The notes: a model not told the origin generated them from the letters alone. Positions 1-11,578 are shown, counted from the first letter of the stretch. The stretch is 64,000 nt of DNA from Loripinus fragilis (GCA_964019695.1 OZ026520.1:93190913-93254912), one strand, 5' to 3'. Numbers and translations are program-made.

Positions 1-21
1 TGTTGCATGTTTACAAGAGAC

Positions 22-182
22 GAGTTCAGTGGTAGAGTGTTAGACTTTGAGATTTAAGGGTCCCTAGCTTGAGACAAACCAGAGACATTGCATTGTATCC
101 TTGAGCAACACTTAATCCTTTGCTAAGTACTGGTTCAACCCAGGAAGACAGGAACATATCCTGATGTTGACTGGGAGGTATA
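22..182 (+). repeat. SINE-A, degraded copy
   Basis: tRNA-like head with ttcagtggtagagtgtta (box A region), then ccttgagcaacac, actggttcaacccaggaag and ttgactggga, the body and tail shared by all SINE-A copies. Box B is eroded. Confidence 0.75.
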
Positions 183-194
183 GATATAAATTGT

Positions 195-545
195 TTTCAT
201 AGAGGATCTTACATGAGTGCTCATGTTTAATTGAATTTACTAAACGAGATTGGGAAAAGTGATAAATGCAAGGCTTGCCGAGCATTTTATCACTTTTCCG
301 CAACAAGTTTATTAAATTCAATAATACAAGAGCCCAAATTTAATGTTAGATTCTATTTATCATATGACATTAAGATTACTTTGAAATTTTATTTCTGCTG
401 TAAAAACGTTATAATTTTGTCATTATGTACGCAACGTTGTTATGGATGTCAAAAGTTCTGGAAAATCTGTAAACCACTAGTGGTTTATCGATTTTATTGC
501 ATGGCGTTATTTCACTCCCAGACACAACATCATATGATAAAAACA
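195..545 (+). repeat. HP8 palindromic element
   Basis: Left part is an inverted repeat: catgttnaattgaatttact and gggaaaagtgataa pair with ttatcactttt and ttattgaattnaata about 60 bases on. Right part carries ccactagtggttta and cactcccagaca. Further copies at 49462 (opposite strand) and 63062. Confidence 0.7.
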
Positions 546-704
546 TTAACAAGATATATCCAGGGTAATCAGGGTAAGGGTTAATTTCTATGTAAGCTTG
601 TGACCTGCAGTACCAGCTGCACAATGGACTACCCCAATATTATACTAGAAGATCTCAAACAGGATAAGTGGGTTATTAAAACTTCAAACTTTTCTCTATT
701 TTAG

Positions 705-882
705 GTTTTGCCATTTGATGACAATCTGTGTGTGGATGAGCTCTGCTACTACTTCGAGAAATGTTTGTCCTGGCTAAACTTTGGAATGGCAGCACCTTTT
801 ATCAGTTCTGACACCATGTTTTTCCGGCCCATATATCCAGAAAACGGCTACAGATGTTCTGAGTGTCCGAGAGGCTTTACAG
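705..882 (+). CDS. CELSR: CELSR exon 1 of window: post-cadherin segment and EGF1
   Basis: Residues 1-59, entered in phase 0 after a ctattttag acceptor, left in phase 1 at g|gtaac. It starts VLPFDDNLC and runs through APFISSD and FFRPI to CPRGFTG. This is the segment that follows the cadherin repeats in CELSR proteins, where the family has LPFDDN, APFI and FRPI at the same places. It contains the first EGF-like cysteines. An in-frame Leu codon near 708 must not be taken as a start; the frame is open back to the splice site. Assignment is firm because the next exon continues the EGF in frame. Confidence 0.92.
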
Positions 883-1324
883 GTAACAAACAAAATTGTT
901 TAAATGGATAAGAAAATGATCACAATTTTACTCTCAAAATTTAAGTTTAAAATTTTTTTTAATGAGTTTTTAGTTAATCAGTACACATATAGATAGCTAT
1001 CTCCATAGCCCTCTTAGGTCTAGGGTTATACTACTTAGACTGAAGTTAATCATTTACTGTATATTCGGTACAAATATTGAATCACTTAAGAGCAGAAACT
1101 AACTGGTACCAATGCATAACGGATATACAAAATGTGTTTTCCTATATTTCTTTTCCACTTAATGGTTATTAATATTTAATGAGTATCATCTTGTTATTTG
1201 CAAAATTGTACATTGAGCATTCAACAGTACAAAATCATGCCTTTAGAATGTTCTATAGGCCCCAGGTGCCTAGGAATGGCTGCGCTTTAGGCTTAAGAAG
1301 AAATAAATACGTTGTTTGCATTCA

Positions 1325-1640
1325 TTCCATGCACGGATCCAGAAAGTTTTTTCAGAGGGGGTCCAAATTTGATAACGTTTTTCTTAGTTGATGAGGGGAT
1401 AATAAAGGATCCAAATACCATTATAAAAAAAATGGGCCATCATTGGACCGCCAGCAAAACACCATTTAAATGGCGCTTCGCTGGAAGGCCGATGATGGCC
1501 CAACATTGAATGCTGGCATGGTAGCTTTGTGATTTTTCAGGGGATCTGGACCAGTATTGCAAAGACACCCTATATTTTTGTGAATTTTCAGGGAGGGATC
1601 TGGACCCCCTGTCCCCCCTCTGGATCTGCCCATGCATTCT
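1325..1640. repeat. HP10 element (ggatccag ends)
   Basis: Ends read gcacggatccagaaag at the left and ctctggatctgcccatgc at the right, as inverted repeats. Inside are gatgatggcccaacattg and its complement near 1435. Related copies at 16780 and 49206. Confidence 0.6.
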
Positions 1641-1705
1641 TATCCTCAAACTGATTCTTTTATAATTGTAAATGATTATTTTCGGAATCTATTGAATAGA
1701 TATGT

Positions 1706-1961
1706 TTAACTCTTTCCCGCCAGTTACGACTTGTCAACTGCTCCTCTCGCCAGTTACCAATTTTGTCATCTGCTCCTCTTGTCTGCTTGCGCTCTACATA
1801 CAATATGGACCCAGATCAGACTGCTCCAAGCAGTCTGATCGGGGTTCATAGTGTTTGCTTCCATGATAAAATCTAGTCTGAATTTTCAAAAGTTTATGCA
1901 GTAGATGTAAAAAGTAGACACCAATTTCAGGACAAAAATATAGTGGTGGGCTAAGGGTTAA
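1706..1961 (+). repeat. TA3 element, TTAA-flanked MITE
   Basis: Starts ttaactctttcccgccag and ends gggctaagggttaa. The centre is a dyad: gacccagatcagactgctcc with ccaagcagtctgatcggggt. Non-coding, about 256 bp. Related to 19213 and 9690. Confidence 0.65.
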
Positions 1962-2089
1962 ACCAACTTGCTTCCGATAAGATAAAACTGCTTTGAAATA
2001 TTTTGATAAATCAGCTGGCCATGCCTTATGTCACTATATGACCTAAATAGTGTTGACTGTGCTAAACGGAGATCACTTTTTAGGGCATT

Positions 2090-2395
2090 TCACAGATGCG
2101 TGTCTGACTGCAGATCCAGGGGTCGCGAGTTCGATCCCGGCCCGGTACCATACTTTCGTGGAGATTGATCATGAAATAATTTCTACGGTCATTCTCCTCC
2201 CTTCCGCTGATTTATTCAAGAAGGGTTGTTGTCAGTTACAAGCGAAAGTATGTGCACAAATTACTGGTTAACCGCTTGCTCAAGCCTGCTCAAAAAAAAG
2301 TGTGGTTAAAGTGAACTGACCGTCCCGCAATGATCATAGCTGTTGACATGGGACGTAAAGCAACAAAAACAAACAAAACAAAAACAAACAAACAC
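2090..2395 (+). repeat. SINE-B
   Basis: tRNA-like head ending in gcgagttcgatcccggcc (box B), then the family body (gttgttgtcagttacaagcg, gtatgtgcacaaattactgg, gtgaactgaccgtccc) and a caaaaacaaacaaac tail. Confidence 0.85.
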
Positions 2396-2937
2396 TTCAG
2401 TATCTAAAAATTAATGGCTTTACGTTACGTCCAAAGTTTGTTGATTGGGCCAGGAAACTGCCCCAAGCATATAAATTTCACAACAATGTGACAATAATTC
2501 ACATAAAGCAAATCAAAACAGTTTGACCAATCAAAAATCAGTGTGACATTGATTTCGGCACTTGAAAAATTGTTTGGCTTTTGTGTGATTTCACCGATTT
2601 TGTAATTTTACGGACTGAAAGGCAGGACATTTGTTCAGATCATAGAAAACAGTATTTTGACCACTCTCTTAAGTGATCTGGTTGGGGTGAACTGTACCAT
2701 GGTTTTGAAGAGTTTTCACACACATAAATACTTTTTTGAATTCTCTATCTATGCTGTCAAACAACGGTATTGAATTAATAAGTCATTTCCATTGAACTAT
2801 TGCAAAAATAAAATTAAACTCAGCATCCAAAACAAATATGATAACCTATGCTTATTAAAGAAGCTGCAAGGTGGTCAGTCTTATTAAAGGTTAATTATTG
2901 AACAATTTTTGCAATTGTTCTTATGATCCCTGACTTT

Positions 2938-2996
2938 TGGGTACTCATTGAATTTGTCTCAGAGAGACAAATTCAATGAGAACCCACAAGTTAGCT
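2938..2996. repeat. Palindrome with HP1-like arms and different core
   Basis: tgggtactcattgaatttgt and its complement acaaattcaatgagaaccca enclose ctcagag: a near-perfect stem of about 25 bp. The outer arm gggtactca is the one seen in HP1. Confidence 0.7.
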
Positions 2997-3448
2997 GGAG
3001 ATGTAACTTAACATACCTTAAGATAAGGGGTCCTAGCGAAAGGTCACACAGCCGCTGGCATGTGACACATTATGGTCACCATTCATGGAGATGTTTTGTG
3101 TTTAAAGGTGCTTGAAATGATGAAAGGGTTTAATTTTAATGCTTAATTGATTTCTTTGGTAACCCAGGCCCAATAAAAATCATAATCTAAGGTAGCGAGG
3201 TCACAGTCCAATTCTTTGATTTCATCTTTGACATTTCTGATGGGGCACAGTGGTACATGTGCATGTTGATTGATTCAGATTTGATAATTGGAAGATAAAC
3301 ATTCAAATATTCTAAATTCTTCAAAATCACTTTCTGATGCACCCAGTCATAATAAAACAGAGTTTCTTAGTCTAAATTAGGGGTCAAATATTAGGCCCTC
3401 TCAACAAGTGTTAGTGAATGGGCACCTAGACCGCACATTATAATATGG

Positions 3449-3700
3449 GCCTCAACGAGAGAAAACCTTTCTTTAGGGGTTTGCGAACAACAAAGGCGCA
3501 GACCAGCCAGCACATCCCCACAGTCTGATCAGCCCCATTGTTATTCGCTTATTGGAAAGTATCATATCTAGATATGCTACAAGCGAAATTTAAATTTTCT
3601 AGCTACTCGCTGTAGCTGAGCAGGCAAGTTTGAATCTCACTTTGTCTGAAACCCTGAAGGCAGGTTTTGTCGCTACGAGGCCCATATGTCGTCAATCTTA
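3449..3700. repeat. HP3 element
   Basis: Terminal inverted repeats: atgggcctcaacgagagaaa at left, and tcgctacgaggcccatatg at right. Inside is a dyad around gcgcagaccagcc and cagtctgatcagcccc. About 250 bp, non-coding. Confidence 0.75.
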
Positions 3701-3929
3701 TCTAGATAGGACATACGCTGTTTGCACCAATTTTAAATAAATAAAAAATGATGACATAACTCTGTAATCTATTTGAACACTAGAAATAATAGGTAGATCA
3801 ATTTTAACCTACTTTAATGCTAACTATTCTCCATAAAATCTGAAACCATTGTATGAATAATTTAACACAGTGATCAAGTGTCTAACCTGTAAAAAGCATG
3901 GGACAATATGCGGATATAGCAGTGGTCCA

Positions 3930-4110
3930 GATAAATAAAATTTGTGTGCTTAAAATTGTGATTATTTTGTTATCCTTCCTTTTTAACATGATTTTCAGGT
4001 GCTCAAAAGAACCGTCTCATTGAGACGGTTCTTTTGAGCACTTACAACATATCTTTCGGATGAGAAATAAGAAAATTATTTTTTGATTCCGCACTCCTAA
4101 CTGGCTGCCT
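3930..4110 (-). repeat. HP1 element
   Basis: Central palindrome gtgctcaaaagaaccgtctc / gagacggttcttttgagcac (4000-4042) with the family flanks atgagaaataagaaaatt and gcactcctaactgg. Confidence 0.8.
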
Positions 4111-4299
4111 GATGTAGGCTTACTGAAACTGATGAACTCCAAAGTACTGGTGAATGGAGGCTGTAACATGAAATATTAGTACTCAATTGTAGCTTGTTGG
4201 TTCACTAACATCTGAACTGCTCAGGGAAGCAATAATAACCAGTATACAATCATCAGGCAGGCTCTTTCTGCAATATTTGCATAAAAACTCAAAAGTAAC

Positions 4300-4480
4300 T
4301 TTTTGTCATCCACTGATAACCTTGTTGGCAGTTTGGACCCAGATTAGGCTCGACAAAATGGTGGACCTGAAATGGGATCCAATCTTTCTGACGCTCTGAT
4401 TGTATTCCTGAAAGAATGTTTTGAAAAACTTGCTCAGTTCTGTTTGAACATTGGAAGGCAGAATCATCCAGACATTATAA
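4300..4480 (+). repeat. TA4 element, rearranged
   Basis: ctgataaccttgttggcagt, gtttggacccagattaggct and tgattgtattcctgaaagaa match the TA4 consensus; the right end is disturbed. A second related piece follows to about 4540. Confidence 0.55.
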
Positions 4481-4540
4481 CTGAAAAACTGTCTGACACT
4501 CTGTTTTCCTGAAAGAACGTTTTGAAAAACTTGCTTAGTT

Positions 4541-4606
4541 CTGGTTCAACACAGGGAGGCAGACTCATACGGACATATTACTGAAAAATTATTGACTGGG
4601 ATGTAA
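4541..4606 (+). repeat. SINE-A 3' fragment
   Basis: ttcaacacagggaggcagac ... ctgaaaaattattgactggg atgtaaat is the end of a SINE-A, directly followed by a full copy. Confidence 0.6.
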
Positions 4607-4608
4607 AT

Positions 4609-4806
4609 GGGAGCGCAGTGGCTCAGTGGTAGAGTGCTTGACTCAAGAGTGAAGGGCCGTGGGTTAGAGCCTCACCGGCGTCACTGTGTTGTGGTCCTTT
4701 AGCAAGACACATTTATCCTAGCTTAGTACTGGTTCAACCCAGGGAGAACCGTCCCTGTTTAACTGAAAGATTGTTGATGGGATGTTAAGAATCAAATCAA
4801 ACAAAA
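4609..4806 (+). repeat. SINE-A
   Basis: gggagcgcagtggctcagtg gtagagtgct head (box A), gtgggttagagcctcacc (box B), tagtactggttcaaccca body and aatcaaatcaaacaaa tail. Near full length. Confidence 0.88.
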
Positions 4807-5032
4807 GACTGGGATGTAAAGCATCAACACAAATAACAAAACTTTTGATCAAAACTTTAATATTTAAAAAAAAACACACAAAAAATCAGCAGAAAACAAA
4901 AAAAGGAAGCAAAGTTACCCAGCATTCAAAGAGCTAATTTCTATTCAAATTATCATAGCTCTGGATAATAGGAGCTTTTTTCTTCAATGGAGATACATGT
5001 ATGGCAATATTTTTGCCATTTTATTAGACTTA

Positions 5033-5112
5033 GTATGCATTTGTTGTGGGTACTCATTAGAAGCATGATTAAGATGCTTCTACTGATTACCCAAAACAAA
5101 TGTTTAATTGAG
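5033..5112. repeat. Palindrome with HP1-like arms, gaagcat core
   Basis: tttgttgtgggtactcatta gaagcatgatt pairs with aagatgcttctactgattac ccaaaacaaa. The same outer arms occur with other cores at 2938 and 9003. Confidence 0.6.
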
Positions 5113-6435
5113 AAGGAAGAAACCAACAATAGCACTCTGATCAACCCTCTCATCTTGAGATAAGGTCCCAACAGATTATTAATCAAGTTCAGCTAATGTT
5201 CCGAGCTATTAGACGCTAAATTACAGGCCATCATAAAGCTTAATTTCCTTTCAAATTCAGCTTGATCTATTGCACAGAAAAGACACATTGACAATTCAAA
5301 TGATAATCCCTTTGATAACAAGATATTAGTTTTCATATTTCATAATTAATAATATAACATACATCCTGGCACTGGTACCTAAACCTTGCATTTCTCTTAG
5401 AACTTATTTTTTACTCAAACTATGTCACATAGTCACAGGAAGCTACTCAGGTCATGCAAAAGCTGAGGATCCTGATCAGTTGGTTTAATTAGAAGCCATC
5501 TGATCTGGATCATCACTGTTTTCAAAGTTTTGAAAAAAGAAAGGTATGCTGTATAGTACACAGTATAAGTTGAATACAGTGCACTTGTAAACTTCTCCAA
5601 ATTTGCCTTATAATGGCAGGGTCTGTCCTGTATCATTATCACACCTTAATCACACCTAGCTCCCAACATGCAGTGGCAGACATAGGCTCACAATATATTA
5701 AAAGTCAGATAATTGAGGTTTCAAACCAGTGTTCACAAAAGAGGATGATAATTTCACTCTACATAAATTAACAGGAATTTCTTTCTCAATGATGGCCAGG
5801 CTGAGATAGCAAAGTGGCCCAAAATACAGAAAATTCAGGCCTCAATAAATACTTTACTCTTAAAATGCATTATGTTAACAACAAACAGCTAGTCATCAAT
5901 ATTTAAAAGAATTACCTATTGCGGAGTTGGCAAGATATGCTTGAAAAGTACATGAATTAACAGGGTTTTCTTCAAAAGTCCTTGAAAATTAAACCTGCCT
6001 TGAAATTTTTTGGAAAATCACTCACAAGGCTTGAAAAGTCCTTTAATTTTACTGTTTTCTATAAAGTTGATGGACTTTTATTTTGTGCAGAATATGCTGC
6101 CAGTATTCTGCCAAGGCTTCGTTTTTGCGCCATTTGAAGCCACTGTCCATTCAAAGGTAATGTTTCTTTGGAGCATTCTGCAATACTTTTGGCTTGCACT
6201 AATCTAGCACTTGTCTTTAAGACATTTGTTTTGTCTATTTTTGAGTGACCCCTTAAGACAGAGCTGGTTGCTTTACATTTATTGTCATCTGGATGTCATG
6301 TGGGTGTTATTGTTCTTTACCTCTTCATCGTGGTGCCATGGGTTGGTCTGTGATGTGATTGTGGCATTTCCTGGTCATACATGTACCATAACTTTTTGGT
6401 AAAACTGTCATTTCATGGAGTCTGACTACTTTCAG

Positions 6436-6564
6436 GTATGGGAGAGTATGACTACCTGTGCGATGTTGAAGTGGACTACTGTTACTCTAACCCCTGCAAC
6501 AACTCCGGGGTATGTGAGAGGACTGAGGGAGGATACACCTGCAGGTGTAAACACGGATTTGCAG
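6436..6564 (+). CDS. CELSR: CELSR exon 2: EGF2
   Basis: Residues 60-102, phase 1 in and phase 1 out (gca g|gtaaga). One EGF module with the pattern DVEVDYCYSNPC, GVCER, GGYTCRC and HGFAG. The DVEVDYC entry is like a calcium-binding EGF, and NNS is an N-glycosylation sequon. A phase 1-1 exon holding one EGF is the usual arrangement for shuffled EGF modules. It sits between the first EGF in exon 1 and EGF3 in exon 3, as in CELSR1-3. Confidence 0.93.
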
Positions 6565-6593
6565 GTAAGACACGGTTTTCCCTAACATGAATT

Positions 6594-6826
6594 TTAACCC
6601 TTTACTCCATAGGCTATTTTTAGGTCATGACATCATTTTCTATTTTTAGACAATATTGAAAAAAAAAATCAAGAATAATTTAAGTTAAGTTTTGAATAGT
6701 TTTGAAAATATAATGGAAAATGAAGCATTTGCTCCCAAAGAGCAAATGCTCCATTTTCCATAATTATTTTCAAATACATGATATTTCAAAGGCGCCAAAA
6801 GGCGTTATTTTGGAGTAAAGGGTCAA
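6594..6826 (+). repeat. TA1 element, TTAA-flanked MITE
   Basis: Left end ttaaccctttactccatag, right end ttggagtaaagggtcaa. Centre gagcatttgctccc with its complement gagcaaatgctcc near 6725-6755. Begins only 30 bases after the donor of exon 2. Confidence 0.8.
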
Positions 6827-7689
6827 GAACCTTTTTTACTCTCACTTGCCTGTGTTGAGGGTTCCAGTATGTAGTTTAAGGGTCCTCTTTTGCTTAACAC
6901 ATAAAGCCAGTACATTCAAATACAAATTAATATAGGGTGAATTTTCATTTACAGAAAACAGTTTTGAATCTAAAAAAGGCTACTCACAGACCTTTATACT
7001 AAATAAGATTTCGAAATATTTTATGTGCACTGTACATACTAAGCTGAAGTGTAAACCTGTAAGGTTTGGTTTTGAAGCAAGCGAACAAACATGGGTTGCA
7101 TATACATGTACTATACTATGTTGCTATAAAAGTATGTAGTATCAAACAGAAGCCTAGGTTTCTTACTTTTCTTGCAAAAACATTATTAAATACTTTTCAT
7201 TATTGCATTTTAGTAAAATGATTAGAAATATATCACAGTTGATTGGCATGAAATTTGATCGGAACAGTCAGGTCTGAAAATCTGTTTTCTTGGAGAAGAC
7301 AACAATCCACTAGACTAGACAGCATCGTTAAATTGCAACGTTTTCAATTCGTTCAAACAGAATAATTCATTAGAAAATATAAAATCAATAGGTTTTGATG
7401 ACCCGAAGCAAGATTGATCGTCACAAAAGAAAAGAGTCTCCCCAGTTTACTTTGAACAGTATAATATGTTGTCAGTTTGTGCATGTTAGAATGCGAGCAT
7501 TTTTTGTTAGTCTTTTGTGGATTTCCGTCCACACACAAGAAAGACAGGAGAATTTTGCCAGCTCATGATCATATGCTAAATGTCTTACCATTTTGGTGAC
7601 CAGCATAGGCTCTGGTGAGACTGCTCATCTGTGCAGTCTCACCAGAGCATAAGCTGTTCGTACCCACATGATCTGGAAGTAGATAAAGG

Positions 7690-7880
7690 CATAGGTTTAG
7701 ATTCACAAAATTTTTCAGCTTAAAATTGTAAATATTTTCTTAACTTATAACTTTTAGTATATGTTTTGGGTGCTCAAAAGAACCGCCTCATTGGGACGGT
7801 TCTTTTGAGTACCGACAACATATGCTTGGTTAAGAAATAAGAAAAATTTTTTCTGTTACGCACTCTTAACTAAAGGGCCC
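7690..7880 (-). repeat. HP1 element
   Basis: Central palindrome gtgctcaaaagaaccgcctc / gggacggttcttttgagtac around 7770-7810, and right end gttacgcactcttaac. Full length. Confidence 0.8.
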
Positions 7881-8065
7881 GTAAAGGTTCACGCAAGATG
7901 CTAGAATCCCACTCAACCCCTTGAGACTGAAAACCATTAATCAGTACTTTGCCAAACAGTGAAGACTCAAATGAAATGCAACATTTCATCAGGTTTTGCA
8001 CTGTTGACTAAGACAAAATCAATCTTCAGAGAAAGAAAGTCAACATTTTTGGAAATTATAGTCCG

Positions 8066-8184
8066 AGAGACCCTTCAATATCTCATCCTCGGTAACCCAG
8101 GCTTGACCCATTCCGTACCCACTGCATTCATGATGAATGCAGTGGGTATGGAATGGATCACGCCTGGGTTATCGAGGATGTCAA
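8066..8184. repeat. Long inverted repeat
   Basis: atcctcggtaacccaggctt and acccactgcattcatg pair with catgaatgcagtgggta and gcctgggttatcgaggat. Stem of about 55 bp with few mismatches; no coding sense. Confidence 0.75.
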
Positions 8185-8447
8185 TATCTGTGCTTGCCTA
8201 GAAAAGAAATTGATGTATAAACCGAAAAATGTAGGACAAGAAGTACCATTTTATCATGAACTGGCTTGGTTGTATATTGCATGATTGGTGCCATTAAAGA
8301 CACTCTTTTATGGAATTGTCTTGTTTCTCTTACATAACGATATCACACTTGTCACGATTACCAAACATGCTTTAATAGCTCATATTCAATTATTGCTGAC
8401 CTTTTCCTAGAACTTTGAGCCTTCGGGTGCTCCTGGACATACCCCCC

Positions 8448-8468
8448 CCACACACACACACACACACA
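8448..8468 (+). repeat. CA dinucleotide microsatellite
   Basis: A short run of about ten CA units preceded by a C-run. Confidence 0.85.
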
Positions 8469-9002
8469 AAACCATAAACCCACCCGGCCAGTACTGATTA
8501 TAGCCAAAGAACACAGCCACAAACAAGAGTATCTGTTACAAGGCATACAAGCAGTCTTTTCCAAGTTTGAACATTTAGTAGTGGCATGGGGTATTTTATG
8601 TTAGTTTGGATCCTTAGACTGCAAGTTCGACTTCAAAATATACAACGATTTCAATAGATTATAAACATTGAAACTTAAAAAGTTAGAACTAGACTTCATA
8701 TTCATTGTCCCTAGAATAAATTTAAAAAACTGAAGTCAAACACGTGGATGTCTCGATCGACCCCACACAAGCTCTAATTTGCATATATATTTCAAGCTCT
8801 TTTCAAGTCATTCAAGTTCTATACTATACATGTTAAAAATGCATAAAGTAACAAAATATTTTTGAGTGCACACCAGATTATTTTATCAAAATCTTGACAT
8901 TGTAACTGATAGCTGTGCTTTAAGCCCAGATTCTTTCCTTTCATTCATATGGATAGTAGATAAGAGGGGTGGGTATTCAAATTGCTAATTTCCATATTTG
9001 TC

Positions 9003-9075
9003 AAAGAAATATTTGTTGTGGGTACTCATTGGAAGCGTCTCATTGAGACGCTTCCAATGAGAACCACAACAAAAA
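9003..9075. repeat. Palindrome with HP1-like arms, gaagcgtctc core
   Basis: tgttgtgggtactcattgga agcgtctca and its complement tgagacgcttccaatgag aaccacaac form an almost perfect stem. The arms equal those of HP1; the core differs. Confidence 0.7.
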
Positions 9076-9362
9076 TTTTCTTAGAGCGATAAGAAGAAAT
9101 TTGCCATTTTTCTGTTGAAAAAAGTCTTATCTGTGACTATGTAGTCTGATTTCGTAATCTGTTTACTGTTGCATTACCTTTTCATAAACACCTGTCATTT
9201 TACCTGTAACCGAAACTTAGTAAATTGAACTCTGGGGTGAAGTTTATCAGTCCTTTCATACATATGAATACAATGTATACATCCGCAACTAAGCCCAGAT
9301 TAGCAGCTTACCTGAGACAGAGGTGATAGTGTAACTCGGTATGACTGATTACCTCTAAAATT

Positions 9363-9660
9363 GTCTGGCCGCATAGCGCAGTCGGTAACATGTCTGACTG
9401 CAGATACGTGTCTGACTGCAGATCCAGGGATTGTGAGTTCGATCCTGGCCCGGTCCCATACTTTTATGGAGTTTGATCATGAAATAATTTCTATGGCTAT
9501 TCTCCTCCCTTCCCCTGATTCAAGAAGGGTTGTTGTCAGTTGTTGCAAGCGAAAGTATGTGCACGAAATACTGGTTAACTGCTTAGTCAAGCTTGCCTAG
9601 GAAAAAAGTGTGGTAAGGTGAACTGACCGTCCAACATGACCAAAGCTGTTGCCTGAGACC
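9363..9660 (+). repeat. SINE-B, near full length
   Basis: tggccgcatagcgcagtcgg taacatg head (box A), gtgagttcgatcctggcc (box B), then body and ccaacatgaccaaagctgtt. The head segment tgtctgactgcagat is repeated twice. Confidence 0.88.
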
Positions 9661-9689
9661 AAGTCCAAAAAATTATCCGATCAAGTTTT

Positions 9690-9895
9690 TTTGCTTGAAA
9701 ATGTTGTCTGCTTTTAAAGTCTGTTGCAGATATTCATGTTTATTTGAGACAAGATTTTTTTCATGGAAGCAAACAAAATGAACCCTTGGGAGCAGTCTGA
9801 TCTGGGTCCATATTATTTGCAATATCTGCTACCTAAGAACATGAACAGACGAGAGGAGTAGACAATGAAAATCTTGACTAGCGGGAAAAGGTTAA
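9690..9895 (-). repeat. TA3 element, reverse orientation
   Basis: Right end tagcgggaaaaggttaa; contains gagcagtctgatctgggtcc, the TA3 half-dyad. The left half is reduced. Confidence 0.6.
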
Positions 9896-10043
9896 TCTGA
9901 TGGGTCCAATCAGATCATCAACAAAAGCTTTCATGCGCTATATTATCACCAGAACCTTTTGAGTCCTTGTCTATTTAATTGCTCATGTTGAGCAGTGTTT
10001 CTCTTAGAGTGAATTAATCAGGCTGCACATATTGTCCATCAAT

Positions 10044-10236
10044 CATGGCTCAATTGGTAGAGCATTAAACTGGGGATTGCAGGGTTGCTATACTAGTTTG
10101 AGTCTCACCGCTTGTGGAGTCACTGTGTTGTGTCCATGAGCAAGACACTTTATTTCAGCTCAAGAAGATACGAAATTATCCCGGCATGGCTCAAAAATTG
10201 TTGATTGGGATGTCAAGCATCAAAACAAACAAGCCA
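10044..10236 (+). repeat. SINE-A, diverged
   Basis: atggctcaattggtagagca, agtttgagtctcaccgc, tgagcaagacactttat and aaaaattgttgattgggatg follow the family order. Confidence 0.75.
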
Positions 10237-10436
10237 TCATGAATTATTAGTAATCAGATCATTTTCTATAACTAGGTATAAGTTGATAAAGTAAAGAGAT
10301 TAGGTTTGACTAAATTTTTGTTGATTTAATCAGTACAAAATTCCATGGACTTACAAACTGAAAAATCATTGAATTTTAAACAGTAAACTTGTTAAACAAC
10401 CAATAAATTGCTTGAATTTACTTTAAAATATTTCAA

Positions 10437-10560
10437 CATATACCTCATATGAATAATATACATCATTTTTAAAGAAACATCTGCCTGCTAATTAGGCAGA
10501 TGTTTTTTGTTTTTTTTAAAAAAATGATTTATATTATACATATATGTAAGTAAGTAAATT
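10437..10560. repeat. Inverted repeat with aaacatctgcctg core
   Basis: Arms tatgaataatatacatcatt / aatgatttatattatacata flank a perfect inner stem aaacatctgcctgctaat / attaggcagatgttt. Confidence 0.65.
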
Positions 10561-10579
10561 CAAATGATGAATGATCAGG

Positions 10580-10745
10580 CCTCCAGATAAGAGTGTGTAT
10601 TAAAACATTTTCTTATTTCTCAACCAAAACATACGTTGTGGGTACTCAAAAGAGCTGTCCCTTTTGAGCACTAAAAAAATATGTTTATACTGATAGATAA
10701 GAAAATAATTGCAATTTTATGCTGAAAATTTTTGCTTATATTTAC
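10580..10745 (+). repeat. HP1 element with collapsed core
   Basis: gcctccagataagagtgtgt left end and ttctcaaccaaaacatacgt arm are present, but the palindrome is reduced to aaaagagctgtcccttttg. Confidence 0.75.
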
Positions 10746-11047
10746 CTATAATGGTATAGGAACAGAAAGGTCCAGATCTGAACCTTGGCATAATATTACT
10801 TGAGTTGAGCGAAACAGTTTCTGTTCAAAACTAGGTGTATTTTCCTTAATAAAACAAGACTATATATCTATTTTACCCATATTAGCCTGTATTACATGTG
10901 GGTATGGTGTGCACTATGATTGCCTTGGTGGGTTAGACTTGGGGGTACATGCAGCTTTGTGGTATGCCCATGCTTTCTTTTCTTGGCTATCTAAGTGGGC
11001 ACTAATGAAGTTGTAGCATGCACCAGATTGTCTTCTCGATTGGGTTG

Positions 11048-11079
11048 AGCTCTCTCTCTCTCTCCCTCCCTCCCTCTCA
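11048..11079 (+). repeat. CT-rich microsatellite
   Basis: Runs of tc followed by tccc units, about 30 bases. Confidence 0.8.
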
Positions 11080-11381
11080 GTATTATTTTCAGTTCAATCC
11101 ATAGTTAATCTGTCGTTTGGAATTCTTTCCTTGATTATATATTTGGTTTCATATTATATGCCTCTATGTACATGTATGTCCTATGTCGGCCGAAAATTCG
11201 AAATAAAGATCTTGTAATCTAGTATCTTGTTCTGACTAGTACAATCATCTGCACAGTTTTGCTCCCAGACTAAAATTGAGGCCTTTAGCCCCACTGCAAA
11301 ACTGTACATTTTATGAGTGATATCATTTTATATTGAAACATTAATGTCATTCAGTGCTTCTTGAATGCATTAACTAATTGC

Positions 11382-11578
11382 AGGCCTCCAGATAAGAGTG
11401 CGTACCTGAAAATTATTTTTCTTATTTCTCAACCAAAACTTATGTTTTGGGTTCTCAAAAGAACCGTCTCGATGAGATGGTTCTTTTGAGCACCCAAAAC
11501 ATATGTTTAAATTGATGGGTAAGAAAATAATCACAATTTTACGCTAAAATTTTTTGCTTAACTGGCCCTATGTAATTG
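11382..11578 (+). repeat. HP1 element, full length
   Basis: caggcctccagataagagtg left end; core tcaaaagaaccgtctc gatgagatggttcttttga; right end acgctaaaattttttgctta. Confidence 0.82.

Larger units (their letters stand above)
1..704 (+). other. Intron upstream of exon 1 of the window
   Basis: No coding sequence seen. It holds a degraded SINE-A copy (22-182), one HP8 palindromic element (195-545), and an A/T-rich stretch ending in the pyrimidine-rich acceptor before base 705. The preceding exon is outside the window. Confidence 0.7.
883..6435 (+). other. Intron 1 (5.6 kb), repeat-filled
   Basis: Contains HP10 (1325-1640), TA3 (1706-1961), SINE-B (2090-2395), a palindrome (2938-2996), HP3 (3449-3700), HP1 (3930-4110), TA4 (4300-4480), SINE-A (4609-4806), a palindrome (5033-5112) and a diverged unit near 5926-6115 that also occurs near 44870-45110. 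From about 5120 to 5900 I see nothing recognisable. No extra exon was found. Confidence 0.7.

Noticed and set aside
6010..6402. Extra exon just upstream of exon 2
   Set aside because: Open frames here have no EGF or LamG pattern, no fitting splice phase, and part of the stretch is related to a repeat at 44.9 kb.
9363..9435. tRNA gene
   Set aside because: tRNA-like boxes are there, but the head is followed by a conserved body and A-rich tail shared with other dispersed copies, so it is a SINE; no cloverleaf with a proper acceptor stem.
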